Shown: positions 8,889-17,314 of the stretch, in pieces
How positions within the stretch are numbered: the first letter of the stretch is position 1
How the letters are laid out: every line of letters begins with the position of its first letter
Assembly: GCA_041609995.1 (NCBI GenBank)
Contig: JBFIPU010000009.1
Location: 1-51,440, forward strand
Length of the DNA: 51,440 bases
Source of the DNA: JABDOU01 sp041609995
GTDB lineage: Bacteria; Actinomycetota; Acidimicrobiia; Spongiisociales; SHLN01
Direction of reading: 5' to 3'
Notes under the pieces: model-generated
Databases searched by the model: none
What the model saw: the letters and a program-made list of their open reading frames with translations, nothing else
What the model was told of the DNA's origin: nothing
Program-made: the position numbers and the translations under genes

Positions 8889-10058
8889 TTACCCGGGTTC
8901 GAAAACGGCCTCCAGGCCCTCGACGAGAAAGCGGGGCTCGCTCTCTCCGCTTGCATCCAGCAACCAGATTCCCGACGAATCTCCGATCGTCCCGAAAAAC
9001 AAGAACTGGGTTCCGTCTGGGCTCCACCACGAATGGCTCAGCGCATACTGGTCGAAGAACTGGAGGTAGGTCTGGATCCAGTACCGCGACACACGTCCGT
9101 TACCCATGGATACCGGCTCTTCAGCCGAGTGATTCCAGGTGAGCACCTCGATGCTGTCGCCCGTCTGCTCCATCCACACCAGGGCGTCGCGCGTCGGACT
9201 CCAGAAGAACCAGAGTGCTTCGGTGCTGAGCTCCGTGTCCACGTCGCCAAAGACGGTCAAGTTGCCGCTGAGGCTCGAAGGGCGCTGGAGCACTGCGACC
9301 TCCCCGTCGTTTCCGGCCGAGAACGACGTGCTGATCGATTCGAGGTCCCGGTCCTCCATCACTGCGCCGGTGACGTCCCGGATCTGGAGTTTGGCCTGCC
9401 CGCTGTCGTCGCCGACCATGTAGATGCCGTCCTCTGTCCAGATGGGGGAGAAGAAGTTGCCCGTGTCCTCTTGGAACGGTCTCGGCTCTCCCTGCAGCAG
9501 GAGTTGCATCTCGGTTCCTGCATGGTGGGTCACGATGCGGTCACCGTCCGGTGACCAGTCGAAGTAGAGGGGCTGGGAGTTCAGCACGGGCATGCTCTCG
9601 CCGCTCGCCACATCGAGGATCGCCAGCTGAAGTCGGGGCGCGGATGCCCCCAGATAGGCGATCCGGTCGCCGGCGGGTGACCAGTACATGTAGAACGGGG
9701 GGAAGGGTACGAAATGACTGGCTCGGGATCCGTCAGCTGCGACGATGTCGATCGTGGCCGACACGCTTTGGGCGGACACACCTTGGGCTGACACACCATC
9801 GCCTCCGCCGACGCTCGCCCGGGTGTAGGCGAGGCTCCCCTGCTGCGACCAGGTCAACTGGGAGTAGGCCACACCGAACTCGGCGTCGTCCGTCAACGGG
9901 GTACGGTTGGATCCATCCGACTCGATCATCGCCACGTTGCCATCGGTCCCGATGATGGCCAGGCGCTGCACCACGGCCTCCGGTTCTTCCGCCGAGCAGG
10001 ACACCAGTAGTGCTGCCGCCATCAGGGCGAACGCGAAAAATCTCCGCGATGGTTTCAT
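8889..10058 (-). CDS. TolB-like beta-propeller lipoprotein
   Basis: Predicted exported lipoprotein of 389 aa. The N-terminus is a signal peptide with lipobox LLVSC, so C21 would be lipidated. The mature part holds repeated blades of the WD40-like/TolB type: WSPDGDR, WSPAGDR, WSPTRD and WWSPDGT recur at intervals, the usual look of a PD40 propeller. It precedes the P-type ATPase gene by 6 nt and is divergent from the acetyltransferase gene. Propellers of this kind usually bind proteins; the partner is unknown. No catalytic motif is visible. Confidence 0.8.
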   Translation of the reverse strand: MKPSRRFFAFALMAAALLVSCSAEEPEAVVQRLAIIGTDGNVAMIESDGSNRTPLTDDAEFGVAYSQLTWSQQGSLAYTRASVGGGDGVSAQGVSAQSVSATIDIVAADGSRASHFVPFPPFYMYWSPAGDRIAYLGASAPRLQLAILDVASGESMPVLNSQPLYFDWSPDGDRIVTHHAGTEMQLLLQGEPRPFQEDTGNFFSPIWTEDGIYMVGDDSGQAKLQIRDVTGAVMEDRDLESISTSFSAGNDGEVAVLQRPSSLSGNLTVFGDVDTELSTEALWFFWSPTRDALVWMEQTGDSIEVLTWNHSAEEPVSMGNGRVSRYWIQTYLQFFDQYALSHSWWSPDGTQFLFFGTIGDSSGIWLLDASGESEPRFLVEGLEAVFEPG

Positions 10059-10128
10059 GACTGCAGCTTGGTCGAGCGGTGATCACTATGCAAAGCGGTT
10101 CCCGGTGGGCGTCGCGTAGTCTGGCTGG

Positions 10129-11343
10129 ATGGAGTTCCGTCCTCTCGAGCACGGCGACCGCACGTCCCTCGGCCACGTGGCGCGGATCGCGTTCGGCCAT
10201 GACTGGGGGATTCCCCCGGAAGAGATGTTCCCCGGTGTCGAGATCGACCGTTTCTTCGGTGCCATCGATGCCGGGGAGCTGGTGGGGGCGGCCGGGGCGT
10301 ACACCTTGCCCATGACCGTGCCTGGCGGCGGAACGTTGGAGGTGGCCGGCACAACCGTTGCCGTCGTGCTCCCCACGCATCGGCGCCGGGGCATCCTGAC
10401 CGAGCTCATGCGCCTCCACTTCGCCGAATCGGTCGCCCGCGGAGCTCAGGCCGCAGCGCTGTGGGCATCCGAAGCGGCGATCTACGAGCGTTTCGGATAC
10501 GGTCGGGCCTTCGACCGCCTGGAGGTTCACATCGACGAGCCGGCATCGATCCGCCAATCGGCGGCGAACGAGGGAGACGTGCGTTTTGTCGAAGGGACCG
10601 AAGCCGAAAAGGCATTGCGCTCGGTATGGGACCGGGTTCGCCCGCTCCGAATCGGGGCCTCTGACCGCTCGGATGACTGGTGGATGTGGGAGGTGTTCTG
10701 GGATCCGCCCCAGGCGCGGGAGGGCAAGTCGGCGTTTCGATACGCAGTCGTCGACATCGAGGGGCAGCCGGCTGGATACGTCAAATATCGATCCAAGCTC
10801 GACATTCCGAACAACTTCCGCCTGCGAGGGCAGCTAGAGGTCATCGAGCTCCACGCCGTGTCCGATGTCGCGGAAACGGCCCTGTGGCGTTTCCTGATCG
10901 ACCACGACCTCGTGATCGAGGTCCACGCCGCCAACCTGGCGGCAGATTCGATCGTTTCGTCGATTCTGGAGGACCACCGGGTGGCGCACCGCCGTCTCCT
11001 CGAAGGCGGATGGTTCCGCATCCTCGACGTCCCGGGGGCACTGTCGAGCCGGTCCTATCGGACAGACGGGAGCCTCACATTCTCGCTCGAGGACTCCCAG
11101 GTGGAGGACAACACCGGCACCTGGGCGTTGACGGTGACCGAAGGGACTCCTTTCTGCGTCCGTTCAGAAGACGATCCCGAGCTGCGGCTGGCCGGCCCGG
11201 CGCCACTCGGTGCCACCTACCTGGGCTCGATCACGTGGCGGGAGATGTCGGCGGCCGGGCTGGTACATGGGTCGCCTGCGGCGATTGCCAAGGCAGACCA
11301 GATGTTCACCGCCGAATCTTCGCCGTGGTTCGATTTCTTCTGA
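10129..11343 (+). CDS. Eis-like GNAT N-acetyltransferase
   Basis: Matches the Eis family: two tandem GNAT-like domains followed by a C-terminal SCP2-like domain, about 400 aa. The acetyl-CoA binding loop THRRRGIL is at 83-90, and the family signature ASEAAIYERFGYG is at 113-125. The C-terminus ends in a hydrophobic/acidic WFDFF, as many Eis proteins end in FxxF-type tails with the terminal carboxylate in the active site. Eis proteins acetylate amines such as aminoglycosides or lysines; the substrate here is not known. The gene is divergent from the TolB-like lipoprotein gene. Confidence 0.87.
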   Translation: MEFRPLEHGDRTSLGHVARIAFGHDWGIPPEEMFPGVEIDRFFGAIDAGELVGAAGAYTLPMTVPGGGTLEVAGTTVAVVLPTHRRRGILTELMRLHFAESVARGAQAAALWASEAAIYERFGYGRAFDRLEVHIDEPASIRQSAANEGDVRFVEGTEAEKALRSVWDRVRPLRIGASDRSDDWWMWEVFWDPPQAREGKSAFRYAVVDIEGQPAGYVKYRSKLDIPNNFRLRGQLEVIELHAVSDVAETALWRFLIDHDLVIEVHAANLAADSIVSSILEDHRVAHRRLLEGGWFRILDVPGALSSRSYRTDGSLTFSLEDSQVEDNTGTWALTVTEGTPFCVRSEDDPELRLAGPAPLGATYLGSITWREMSAAGLVHGSPAAIAKADQMFTAESSPWFDFF

Positions 11344-11377
11344 TGGCATGCTCGGCCTGCCGGCATGTTGATCATTG

Positions 11378-11728
11378 ATGGACGCCCCGAATACCTTTGC
11401 TTTCATCGCCACCCTGTGGCTGTTGGTGTCGATCGTGTGGGCCGGGCTTCTCGTTCGCAGCGGTCGAGCCCTGGCCTCCGTCTTCCAGCAGCAGCACCCC
11501 GAGGTCTATGGCGGAGAGGGCCGGCCGCGGCCTGGTTTCATCGATGGCGACCGCCGCCGCGCCTGGACCCAATTCATGGTGCGAGAGAAGTACAAACGGC
11601 TGGGCGACGATGTCCTCATCCAGCAGTTCGATCGGTTCCGTCACGCCGAGAAGCGGTTCCTCGTCTCCACGCTGAGCGGAGCCGTGGCACTGACTGCGAT
11701 CGGCCTGTGGCTCCGCTTCTTCGCCTGA
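11378..11728 (+). CDS. Small membrane protein, hypothetical
   Basis: 116 aa with a hydrophobic segment at about residues 7-27 and another close to the C-terminus (about 98-114). Between them lies a charged loop rich in Arg, Lys and Asp. ATG 11378 is preferred over the TTG at 11375. I do not recognise a family. The topology and the short loop suggest a hairpin membrane protein. It starts 34 nt after the acetyltransferase stop and may be co-transcribed. Confidence 0.65.
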   Translation: MDAPNTFAFIATLWLLVSIVWAGLLVRSGRALASVFQQQHPEVYGGEGRPRPGFIDGDRRRAWTQFMVREKYKRLGDDVLIQQFDRFRHAEKRFLVSTLSGAVALTAIGLWLRFFA

Positions 11729-11847
11729 GCTGATTTCGACCGAATCTCGCAGTTGACAGAGCAGGTTGAGTTTGCCGGACGCCCAAGATCCGAAACCCGG
11801 CACCCGGTCCGGCGCGTAGCGTTGAGGTACACCGAAGGGAGGATCGC

Positions 11848-12345
11848 ATGACACTCAAAGAGCCGAGCCCGCGAGTGCTCGGACCGGAAGACGGCGAGCT
11901 GCTGGGCGACACCGACCTGGTCATGGACCGATTCATGGTCGGAGGTGCCGAATCCGAGGGGAGATTCGCATTACTCGAACACCGCCTTGCCCCGCGGGCG
12001 CTGGCTGCACCGCTCCATCTGCACACGCAGGAAGACGAATACAGCTATGTGATCGAAGGGCGGGTGGGGGCGCAGCTCGGGGCATCGGAAGTTTTCGCGG
12101 AGCCGGGCGACCTCGTGTTCAAGCCGAAGGGCCAGTGGCACACGTTCTGGAACGCCGGAGATTCACCAGCTCGAATACTGGAGATCATCTGCCCGGCCGG
12201 GCTGGAAGAGCTCTTCCGTGAGCTCGATCTGGATCCCGATTTGATGGAGCCCGAGAGACTCCTGGCAGCCGCTGCTCGCTATGGAGCCGACATCGACTTC
12301 GAGGCGACGATACCCATCATCGAACGGCACAACCTCAGATCCTGA
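11848..12345 (+). CDS. Cupin domain protein
   Basis: 165-aa single-domain cupin. The metal-binding motif is visible as H57-x-H59 with E62/E64, and the second motif supplies H98 in GQWHTFWN. The first motif is followed by the typical YVIEG turn and a PGD at about 86-88. A good ribosome site (AAGGGAGG) precedes the ATG. The roughly 55 C-terminal residues after the barrel are acidic and helical. Cupins of this type range from small oxygenases to isomerases, so I give no substrate. Confidence 0.85.
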   Translation: MTLKEPSPRVLGPEDGELLGDTDLVMDRFMVGGAESEGRFALLEHRLAPRALAAPLHLHTQEDEYSYVIEGRVGAQLGASEVFAEPGDLVFKPKGQWHTFWNAGDSPARILEIICPAGLEELFRELDLDPDLMEPERLLAAAARYGADIDFEATIPIIERHNLRS

Positions 12346-12435
12346 CCCGAGCTCACGAGCCCCTGCTCTGTCGTCCTCAGGACCGAAACCGGATCCCTGA
12401 CCGCCGACCGGCTCATCGGGTTGTGGGAATGCGAC

Positions 12436-13188
12436 CTAGAAGGCCACCAGTGCGAGACCGCCGACCACGAAGCAGTAGACAGCGAACGGCCCGAGTCCAT
12501 ACCTGGTCAGTGCCGTGACGAGCAGAGCGATCGCCGCGTATCCGCTGATGCCCGCCACGATGAAGCCGACCAGGTGTTCGAGGCCGAGTTCGAAGTTGGC
12601 GTCGATGAGCTGCTTGCCGGTGGCGCCGGCGATCGCCGGCACTCCCAACAAGAACGAGAAGCGAACGGCGTCGTTGTCCGAGAACCCGCGAAACAAGCCC
12701 GCGGTGATCGTCGATCCCGAGCGAGAGATGCCGGGTATCAGCGCCAAGGCCTGGGCGAGGCCGATCAGCACGGCATCGGCCACGTTGCTGCTCTCGAAAC
12801 TCCGATCCCCACCCCGGTACCGGGTCGACAGCACGAGGATCAGACCGGTGACGATGAGGGCGACACCGACCAGCCGCGGTCTGCCGAACGCCTCATCGAA
12901 CCAGTCCTCGAACGCCAGCCCCAGGGCCGCCACCGGGACGCTGGCAAGGGCGAGCAGCCACACCAATCGCCTTGGTTCGGGGGCCCGGAGCCGCAACAGC
13001 ATCCTCAGGTCTTTCCAGAAGTAGATCACCACGGCCAACAACGTCCCGGCGTGGAGAACGACCGAAGTTGTAAGGTCAGGGGCCTCGCGTCCGAAGAACT
13101 CCGGTACGACGACGAGGTGACCGCTGGACGAGATGGGGAGAAACTCTGTGAGCCCCTGGACAAGGCCCCAAAGTATGGCGTCGAGCAC
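12436..13188 (-). CDS. uppP: Undecaprenyl-diphosphatase UppP (BacA)
   Basis: Membrane phosphatase that recycles undecaprenyl diphosphate to the monophosphate carrier for cell-wall synthesis; the family confers bacitracin resistance. Signatures are QGLTEFLPISSSGH (residues 11-24 from the chosen start) and PGISRSGST (152-160), with conserved Glu, His and Arg present. About eight transmembrane helices. I choose GTG 13188 because translation then begins MLDAILWGLVQG as in the family. An in-frame TTG at 13230 would add 14 residues and would overlap the divergent dehydratase start. 250 aa. Confidence 0.93.
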   Translation of the reverse strand: MLDAILWGLVQGLTEFLPISSSGHLVVVPEFFGREAPDLTTSVVLHAGTLLAVVIYFWKDLRMLLRLRAPEPRRLVWLLALASVPVAALGLAFEDWFDEAFGRPRLVGVALIVTGLILVLSTRYRGGDRSFESSNVADAVLIGLAQALALIPGISRSGSTITAGLFRGFSDNDAVRFSFLLGVPAIAGATGKQLIDANFELGLEHLVGFIVAGISGYAAIALLVTALTRYGLGPFAVYCFVVGGLALVAF

Positions 13189-13229
13189 CTTGATCAGGTT
13201 AGGGGCCGCCCGGTGGGCGGTACGCCGCA

Positions 13230-14186
13230 ATGCTTGATTTTTCCGACATCGAGCAGGCGGCGGCCCGGCTGCAGGGGGTCGCCAACGTCACCCCGGTCTT
13301 GACCTCGCGAACCCTCGACGAGCTACTCGGGGCCGAGCTGTTCCTGAAGGCAGAGCTGTTTCAGCGGGGTGGCTCCTTCAAATTCCGAGGCGCCTACAAC
13401 AAGATCTCTCAGCTGACCGACGGGAACGGAGTCGTCGCCTATTCGTCCGGCAACCACGCCCAGGCGGTCGCCCTGGTCTCCAAGATCCGTGGGCTGCCTG
13501 CTGCCATCGTCATGCCCTCGGATGCTCCCGCGGCGAAGGTGGACGCCGTCATGGGTTATGGCGCCGAAGTGGTGTCCTACGACCCGGCCACGGAGAATCG
13601 TTTCGACATCGCCCACGAACTCGCCCGGGAGCGATCTGCCCACATCGTCCCTCCGTACGACGATTGGAACGTGATGGCGGGAGCCGGCACGACCGCTCTC
13701 GAATTGATGCAAACGACCGGTCCGCTCGATCTCCTGGTGGTCTGCATCGGGGGCGGGGGGCTGATCGCCGGTTGCGCCACCGCCGCCCTCGGGATGAACC
13801 CCGGAATTCGCGTTGTCGGGGTGGAGCCACTCGATGCCAACGACACAGCGTTGTCGCTGGCGGCCGGGGAACGGGTTACGATCGATCGGCCCAGGACCGA
13901 GGCCGATGGCCTCCGGGTGGAGACGCCGGGTGAGTTGACGTTCGAGGTCAATCGCCGCCTGCTCGACTCGATCGTGACGGTGACCGAGGACGACATCTTC
14001 AACGCCATGGCGTTCTACTTCGAACGGATGAGCCTCGTCGTCGAACCGAGCGGTGCTGTTCCGCTGGCGGCGCTGTTGGCCGGCCACATCGACGTGACGG
14101 GCGAGCGGGTCGGCGTCCTCATATCGGGCGGCAACATCGGAATCGAGCGGTTCACCCGACTCGTCACGTCACCCTGGCAGCAGTAA
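13230..14186 (+). CDS. PLP-dependent threonine/serine dehydratase family protein
   Basis: Fold-type II pyridoxal-phosphate enzyme of the threonine dehydratase/serine racemase family. The Schiff-base lysine is K51 in GGSFKFRGAY, and the phosphate-binding glycine loop GGGGLIAG lies near residue 173. At 318 aa it lacks the C-terminal ACT-like regulatory domain of biosynthetic IlvA, so it resembles catabolic TdcB or serine/threonine ammonia-lyases. The start is an ATG; its 5' end abuts the divergent uppP region. It converges with the SAF-domain gene with an 18-nt overlap. Substrate preference (Thr, Ser or racemisation) cannot be decided from sequence. Confidence 0.87.
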   Translation: MLDFSDIEQAAARLQGVANVTPVLTSRTLDELLGAELFLKAELFQRGGSFKFRGAYNKISQLTDGNGVVAYSSGNHAQAVALVSKIRGLPAAIVMPSDAPAAKVDAVMGYGAEVVSYDPATENRFDIAHELARERSAHIVPPYDDWNVMAGAGTTALELMQTTGPLDLLVVCIGGGGLIAGCATAALGMNPGIRVVGVEPLDANDTALSLAAGERVTIDRPRTEADGLRVETPGELTFEVNRRLLDSIVTVTEDDIFNAMAFYFERMSLVVEPSGAVPLAALLAGHIDVTGERVGVLISGGNIGIERFTRLVTSPWQQ

Positions 14187-14681
14187 CACGACCAACGTGT
14201 CCTCGAGGTTCGCCCTGGCCACGGCAGTCGCCCCCTCCGGTGCGACCGCGACCAACCCGGTCGAAGGTCCATAGGCGAGTTCGTCGCGAGAGGTCGCGAG
14301 CAAAATCCCCTCGACCGGCTCGCCGTCGAGCTCGTGCAGGAGTGCCAGGCGGGTACCCGGAGCCAAGAAGGAGGGCACTTCGATGACGAGCGACCACCAT
14401 CCTGCGGGAGCGGCCACCGAACCGAGAACTTCTGGGATCAGCGGCGAGCCTGCCTTCAGGTCGACGCGCGCCACCAACCCCAGCCCATCGACGACCGGGA
14501 ACATCCCCGCCGGTACCCGGCGCCATTCCAGGTCGGTGATCACGTCACCGGCCGCCACGTCAGTGCCGAGAAACGGATGTTCCGACGTCGGTTGGGCCCG
14601 TAGATCGCTGACCAGCCCGACGGCGATGAGGAGAACTGCCGCCAGCCATCTCCCGATCGGCGGCCGGCGAACCCAGTACAT
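14169..14681 (-). CDS. SAF-domain membrane-anchored protein
   Basis: 170 aa. One N-terminal hydrophobic segment at about residues 11-26 (signal or anchor) is followed by a SAF-like domain (about 35-100), with the pattern GTDVAAGDVI...VPAGMFPVVDGLGLVARVDLKAGSPL. This is the layout of CpaB/RcpC-type and other SAF proteins of pilus or envelope systems. No pilus genes are nearby, so I do not assign it to that pathway. The ATG at 14681 is the obvious start, directly before the hydrophobic segment; the frame remains open far upstream but only as the complement of galU. Confidence 0.72.
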   Translation of the reverse strand: MYWVRRPPIGRWLAAVLLIAVGLVSDLRAQPTSEHPFLGTDVAAGDVITDLEWRRVPAGMFPVVDGLGLVARVDLKAGSPLIPEVLGSVAAPAGWWSLVIEVPSFLAPGTRLALLHELDGEPVEGILLATSRDELAYGPSTGLVAVAPEGATAVARANLEDTLVVLLLPG

Positions 14682-14834
14682 CGCCTCAACGTATGTGGGC
14701 AATCTCCCGAAGTAAATAGGAACAAAACGACCCGGGAGTGGGTCATAGGACCGATGGTCGACCGGGCGGGCGAGACGATACGATTCGCCGCAGGCCGTGG
14801 CGATTGTGGATACGCTGATCAGGGAGCGAAACTG

Positions 14835-15671
14835 ATGGTCGAGATGGCAGTCGAAGTTGCGGTGATACCAGCTGCGGGCAGAGGGACCCGTATGCGACCG
14901 ATCACCCGGGCAGTACCCAAATCTCTCGTGCCGGTGGTCGACCGACCGGCCGTTCAATGGGTGGTCGAAGAGGCGGTGCGGGCCGGAGCCACAGAAGTCT
15001 TCATCATCGTCGATGCCGAAAGCCAGGAGCTGGTCGAGCGTCACTTCAACTCGGCCGAAGAGGAACCCCTCCCCGGGCTGGAAGAAGTGGACATCCGGAC
15101 CATCATCCAGCCGGCGGCCCGCGGGCTCGGCCACGCCGTTGGGATTGCCGAAGAGGCGGTGGGGGGCCGGCCGTTCTACTGCCTGCTCGTCGACAACCTG
15201 GCGGTGCCCGGTGAGGACGTGCTGGCCCACATGGCCGCCGCCCGCAACGGGGGCTCGGTGGTGTGTGTGCGGGACCTGACCGAGGAGTACCTCGATCGGT
15301 ATGGTTTCGTCGTGCCCGACATCTCGCTCAGCGAACACGTGCTCGAGATCTCCGGCGCCATCGAGAAGCCGGGCATCAAGAATGCCCCGTCAAAGCTGGG
15401 GCTGGTTGGCCGCTACCTGTTCTCGGCCGAGATCTTCGAAGCGCTCGCTGCGACGCCCCCCAGCGTCGGAGGCGAAATCCAGCTCACCGATGCAATCGAT
15501 GCGGTGGCCGCCCAGGGGCTGTGCCGGGCCTTCATCACCGAGTATGAGTTGCTCGACGTGGGGATTCCCACCTCCTACCTGCAAGCGCTGACCAAGCTGG
15601 CACTGGCCCACCCCGAGCACGGCGCCCGCAATACTCAGATCATCGAGGAATCGCTGCACGACACCCGTTAG
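14835..15671 (+). CDS. galU: UTP--glucose-1-phosphate uridylyltransferase (GalU-type nucleotidyltransferase)
   Basis: Makes UDP-glucose from UTP and glucose-1-phosphate for glycan synthesis. The nucleotide-binding GRGTRMRP is at residues 15-22 with K29 in PKSLVPV, close to the GalU consensus. VDNL in the middle and the conserved GEIQLTDAI in the C-terminal half also fit GalU. 278 aa, near the usual bacterial length. ATG 14835 has GGGAG at 14822-14826 upstream; another ATG at 14844 is possible. The frame extends 5' to 14754, but that stretch lacks family similarity. Related sugar-1-P nucleotidyltransferases cannot be fully excluded. Confidence 0.88.
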   Translation: MVEMAVEVAVIPAAGRGTRMRPITRAVPKSLVPVVDRPAVQWVVEEAVRAGATEVFIIVDAESQELVERHFNSAEEEPLPGLEEVDIRTIIQPAARGLGHAVGIAEEAVGGRPFYCLLVDNLAVPGEDVLAHMAAARNGGSVVCVRDLTEEYLDRYGFVVPDISLSEHVLEISGAIEKPGIKNAPSKLGLVGRYLFSAEIFEALAATPPSVGGEIQLTDAIDAVAAQGLCRAFITEYELLDVGIPTSYLQALTKLALAHPEHGARNTQIIEESLHDTR

Positions 15672-15680
15672 CCTCATTCC

Positions 15681-16154
15681 ATGGATTTGCCCCACCTGGA
15701 TGACTCCGGTGCCGCGCGCATGGTTGATGTGAGCGCCAAGCCCGATTCGGACCGCGTCGCGGTGGCGGAGGCAATCATCGAGATGACCGGCGAAACCCGG
15801 GACCGCTTCGTCGCTGCCGACCTTCCCAAAGGTGACGCGACGGCGGTGGCCCGCATTGCTGCCATCCAGGCGGCCAAACGCACGTCAGAGCTCATCCCGC
15901 TGTGCCACCCCCTGGCGATCGACGGAGTCGACGTCCAAGTCGACGCGATCGATGAGGGAATCCGACTGCAGGCCTCGGTGAAAACCACCGGCCCGACCGG
16001 GGTCGAGATGGAAGCCCTCACCGCCGTGACGGTTGGCGCGTTGGCCGTCTACGACATGATCAAGGGCATCGAGCGCGGCGCCCGCATCTCCCGAGTTCAG
16101 CTGATGGAAAAGAGTGGAGGACGTTCGGGGACATGGCGCCGCGATGACTTGTAG
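15681..16154 (+). CDS. moaC: Cyclic pyranopterin monophosphate synthase MoaC
   Basis: Second enzyme of molybdenum cofactor synthesis; forms cyclic pyranopterin monophosphate from the MoaA product. Typical sequence: MVDVSAK near the N-terminus, LIPLCHPL in the middle, GVEMEALTAVTVGALAVYDM, and the C-terminal KSGGRSG. 157 aa matches the family. It starts 9 nt after the galU stop and may share its transcript. No other moa genes lie in the window, so it is a detached member of the pathway. Confidence 0.96.
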   Translation: MDLPHLDDSGAARMVDVSAKPDSDRVAVAEAIIEMTGETRDRFVAADLPKGDATAVARIAAIQAAKRTSELIPLCHPLAIDGVDVQVDAIDEGIRLQASVKTTGPTGVEMEALTAVTVGALAVYDMIKGIERGARISRVQLMEKSGGRSGTWRRDDL

Positions 16155-16186
16155 CAACGCGCGCCAACTAGTAACGTGACGCCCGA

Positions 16187-16618
16187 TTGACTGAGGCGGA
16201 ACGGTTGTTGACAGTAACCATCTGGGTCCTTCTGTTGGGCGGATTGTGGGGAGCATTCGTGCTCCCGTCATTCTTGGAATCGGGGGCGGATTCCCCTGCG
16301 CGCTCGACCAGATCGTTTGAAGGCGAAATCGCCAAGCTGGCAGCCCTCAACACGATCGACGCCAATGAGCGTGCTCGCCGTGCTCTGCGAGCGCGCCGAC
16401 GGCGCACCGTATCGATCCTGGCATTTCTGGCCGTCGTCACCCTTGCAATGACGCTGTGGCAGATGAGCTGGGGTTGGCTGCTCGTCAACCTCATTTTCGG
16501 CGCGTTCCTGATCGCCTATGTGCTCAAGCTCGTCGAAATCCGGAACCGCGAGCTCGCCTCGAAGGTCATCGAGCTTCCCGCCGTCGAAGAATCGGTCTCG
16601 CGAGCCGTCAATGGCTGA
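16187..16618 (+). CDS. Small membrane protein, hypothetical
   Basis: 143 aa. One hydrophobic segment at about residues 9-27 and two more at about 75-91 and 93-110 (WLLVNLIFGAFLIAYVL). Between them is a basic, Arg-rich loop (RARRALRARRRRT). The start taken is TTG 16187; there is no better codon before the first helix. The gene sits between moaC and tRNA-Ala. I do not recognise a family. Codon use and GC pattern match the surrounding genes, which argues that it is real. Confidence 0.65.
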   Translation: MTEAERLLTVTIWVLLLGGLWGAFVLPSFLESGADSPARSTRSFEGEIAKLAALNTIDANERARRALRARRRRTVSILAFLAVVTLAMTLWQMSWGWLLVNLIFGAFLIAYVLKLVEIRNRELASKVIELPAVEESVSRAVNG

Positions 16619-16670
16619 CGGCTTCATTCGGTTGCTCAAACCACGACGGGGCTAACCTGGCACCCGGTTC

Positions 16671-16744
16671 GGGGGTGTAGCTCAGCTCGGCAGAGCGCTT
16701 CGTTCGCAACGAAGAGGTCGTGGGTTCAAATCCCATCACCTCCA
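16671..16744 (+). tRNA. tRNA-Ala (anticodon CGC)
   Basis: Complete cloverleaf. The acceptor GGGGGTG pairs with CACCTCC (16737-16743), including the G3:U70 pair that marks alanine tRNAs; the discriminator is A16744. The anticodon stem is CTTCG/CGAAG with loop TTCGCAA, giving anticodon CGC at 16705-16707. The T arm is GTGGG TTCAAAT CCCAT. CCA is not encoded. The reverse complement of its T arm recurs three times in the repeat block downstream. Confidence 0.96.
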
Positions 16745-16829
16745 CCTGACGCCGATCGGATCTCGGACGCGTTCGCCCTCGTCTGCACTCTGCGGCCTTG
16801 GCGATGGGATTTGAACCCACTCGTGCCTT
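16737..16829 (+). repeat. Repeat A, copy 1 (includes tRNA-Ala 3' end)
   Basis: Begins in the last eight bases of tRNA-Ala and runs through TCGGATCTCGGACGCGTTCG to an inverted copy of the tRNA T arm (GATGGGATTTGAACCCAC, 16803-16820). It is nearly identical to 17075-17166. No gene is predicted; the minus-strand reading frame here is the well-known spurious MGFEPT type. Confidence 0.85.
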
Positions 16830-16833
16830 CGTG

Positions 16834-17071
16834 TTCTCACCTTTCGGTTCGAACCGGTTCAAATACGTGTTGTCCCATGCGCTCACCGTCGGTTTGGCCC
16901 TTCGGGCCAAGCCCTTGGGGCAGCTTCCTTTGGAAGCTGCTTTCGCCGCCCTTTCTCACCTTTCGATTCGAACGGGTTCAAATACGTGTTGTCTCATGCG
17001 CTGACCGTCGGCCTGGCCCTGACGGGCCGAGCCCTTACGGCACTCTCCTACGGAAGGTGCTTTCGCTTCGC
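16834..17071 (+). repeat. Repeat B, two tandem 119-bp copies with paired hairpins
   Basis: Copy 1 is 16834-16952 and copy 2 is 16953-17071, both starting TTCTCACCTTTCG. Each contains two stem-loops. In copy 1 these are TTGGCCC/GGGCCAA at 16894-16910 and a perfect 9-bp stem GCAGCTTCC/GGAAGCTGC at 16920-16940. Copy 2 has several substitutions yet keeps most of the pairing. A third, partial copy is at 17163-17226. Confidence 0.85.
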
Positions 17072-17074
17072 GCG

Positions 17075-17166
17075 CACCTCTACCTGACGCCAATCGGATC
17101 TCGGACGCGTTCGCCCTCGTCTGTACGCGGGGCCTTGGTGATGGGGTTTGAAACCCACTGATGCCG
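17075..17166 (+). repeat. Repeat A, copy 2
   Basis: Second copy of the segment that starts at the tRNA-Ala 3' end: CACCTCTACCTGACGCC here against CACCTCCACCTGACGCC at 16737. It again ends in an inverted T-arm copy (17139-17158, GATGGGGTTTGAAACCCAC). A partial repeat B (17163-17226) and a third inverted T-arm copy (17246-17264, lacking two bases) follow. Confidence 0.85.
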
Positions 17167-17314
17167 CCGGTTTGGCCCTTGGGCCAAGCTCTTGGGGCAG
17201 CTTCCTTTGGAAGCTGCTATCTCGCGATTTGGCATGCGGGTCTCTGGTGATGGGATGAACCCACGCTGGATTCCCTACGCCACCACGCCCATATCCCACA
17301 GCTCTGACGGCGGT

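Larger units (their letters stand above)
16745..17314. other. Non-coding, repeat-rich interval after tRNA-Ala
   Basis: About 570 bp with no gene I can support. It is organised as A1-B1-B2-A2-partial B3 followed by a short tail to the convergent small Cys-protein gene. All reading frames through it consist of repeat translation. Confidence 0.8.

Noticed and set aside
11753..11758. TTGACA as a -35 box for the cupin gene
   Set aside because: No -10-like element follows at 16-18 bp.
16608..16910. 100-aa minus-strand frame with MGFEPTTSSLRTKRSAELSYTPE
   Set aside because: This is the common false protein made from the antisense of a tRNA-Ala gene; it overlaps the real tRNA-Ala at 16671-16744.
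16737..17082. Possible integrase attachment sites: tRNA 3' end repeated as CACCTCTA at 17075
   Set aside because: The repeat extends into flanking DNA and no integrase or mobile genes lie between the copies, so segmental duplication explains it better.
16798..17161. Plus-strand frames of 68 and 116 aa in the repeat block
   Set aside because: They are translations of the non-coding A/B repeats and inverted T arms, with no family likeness.
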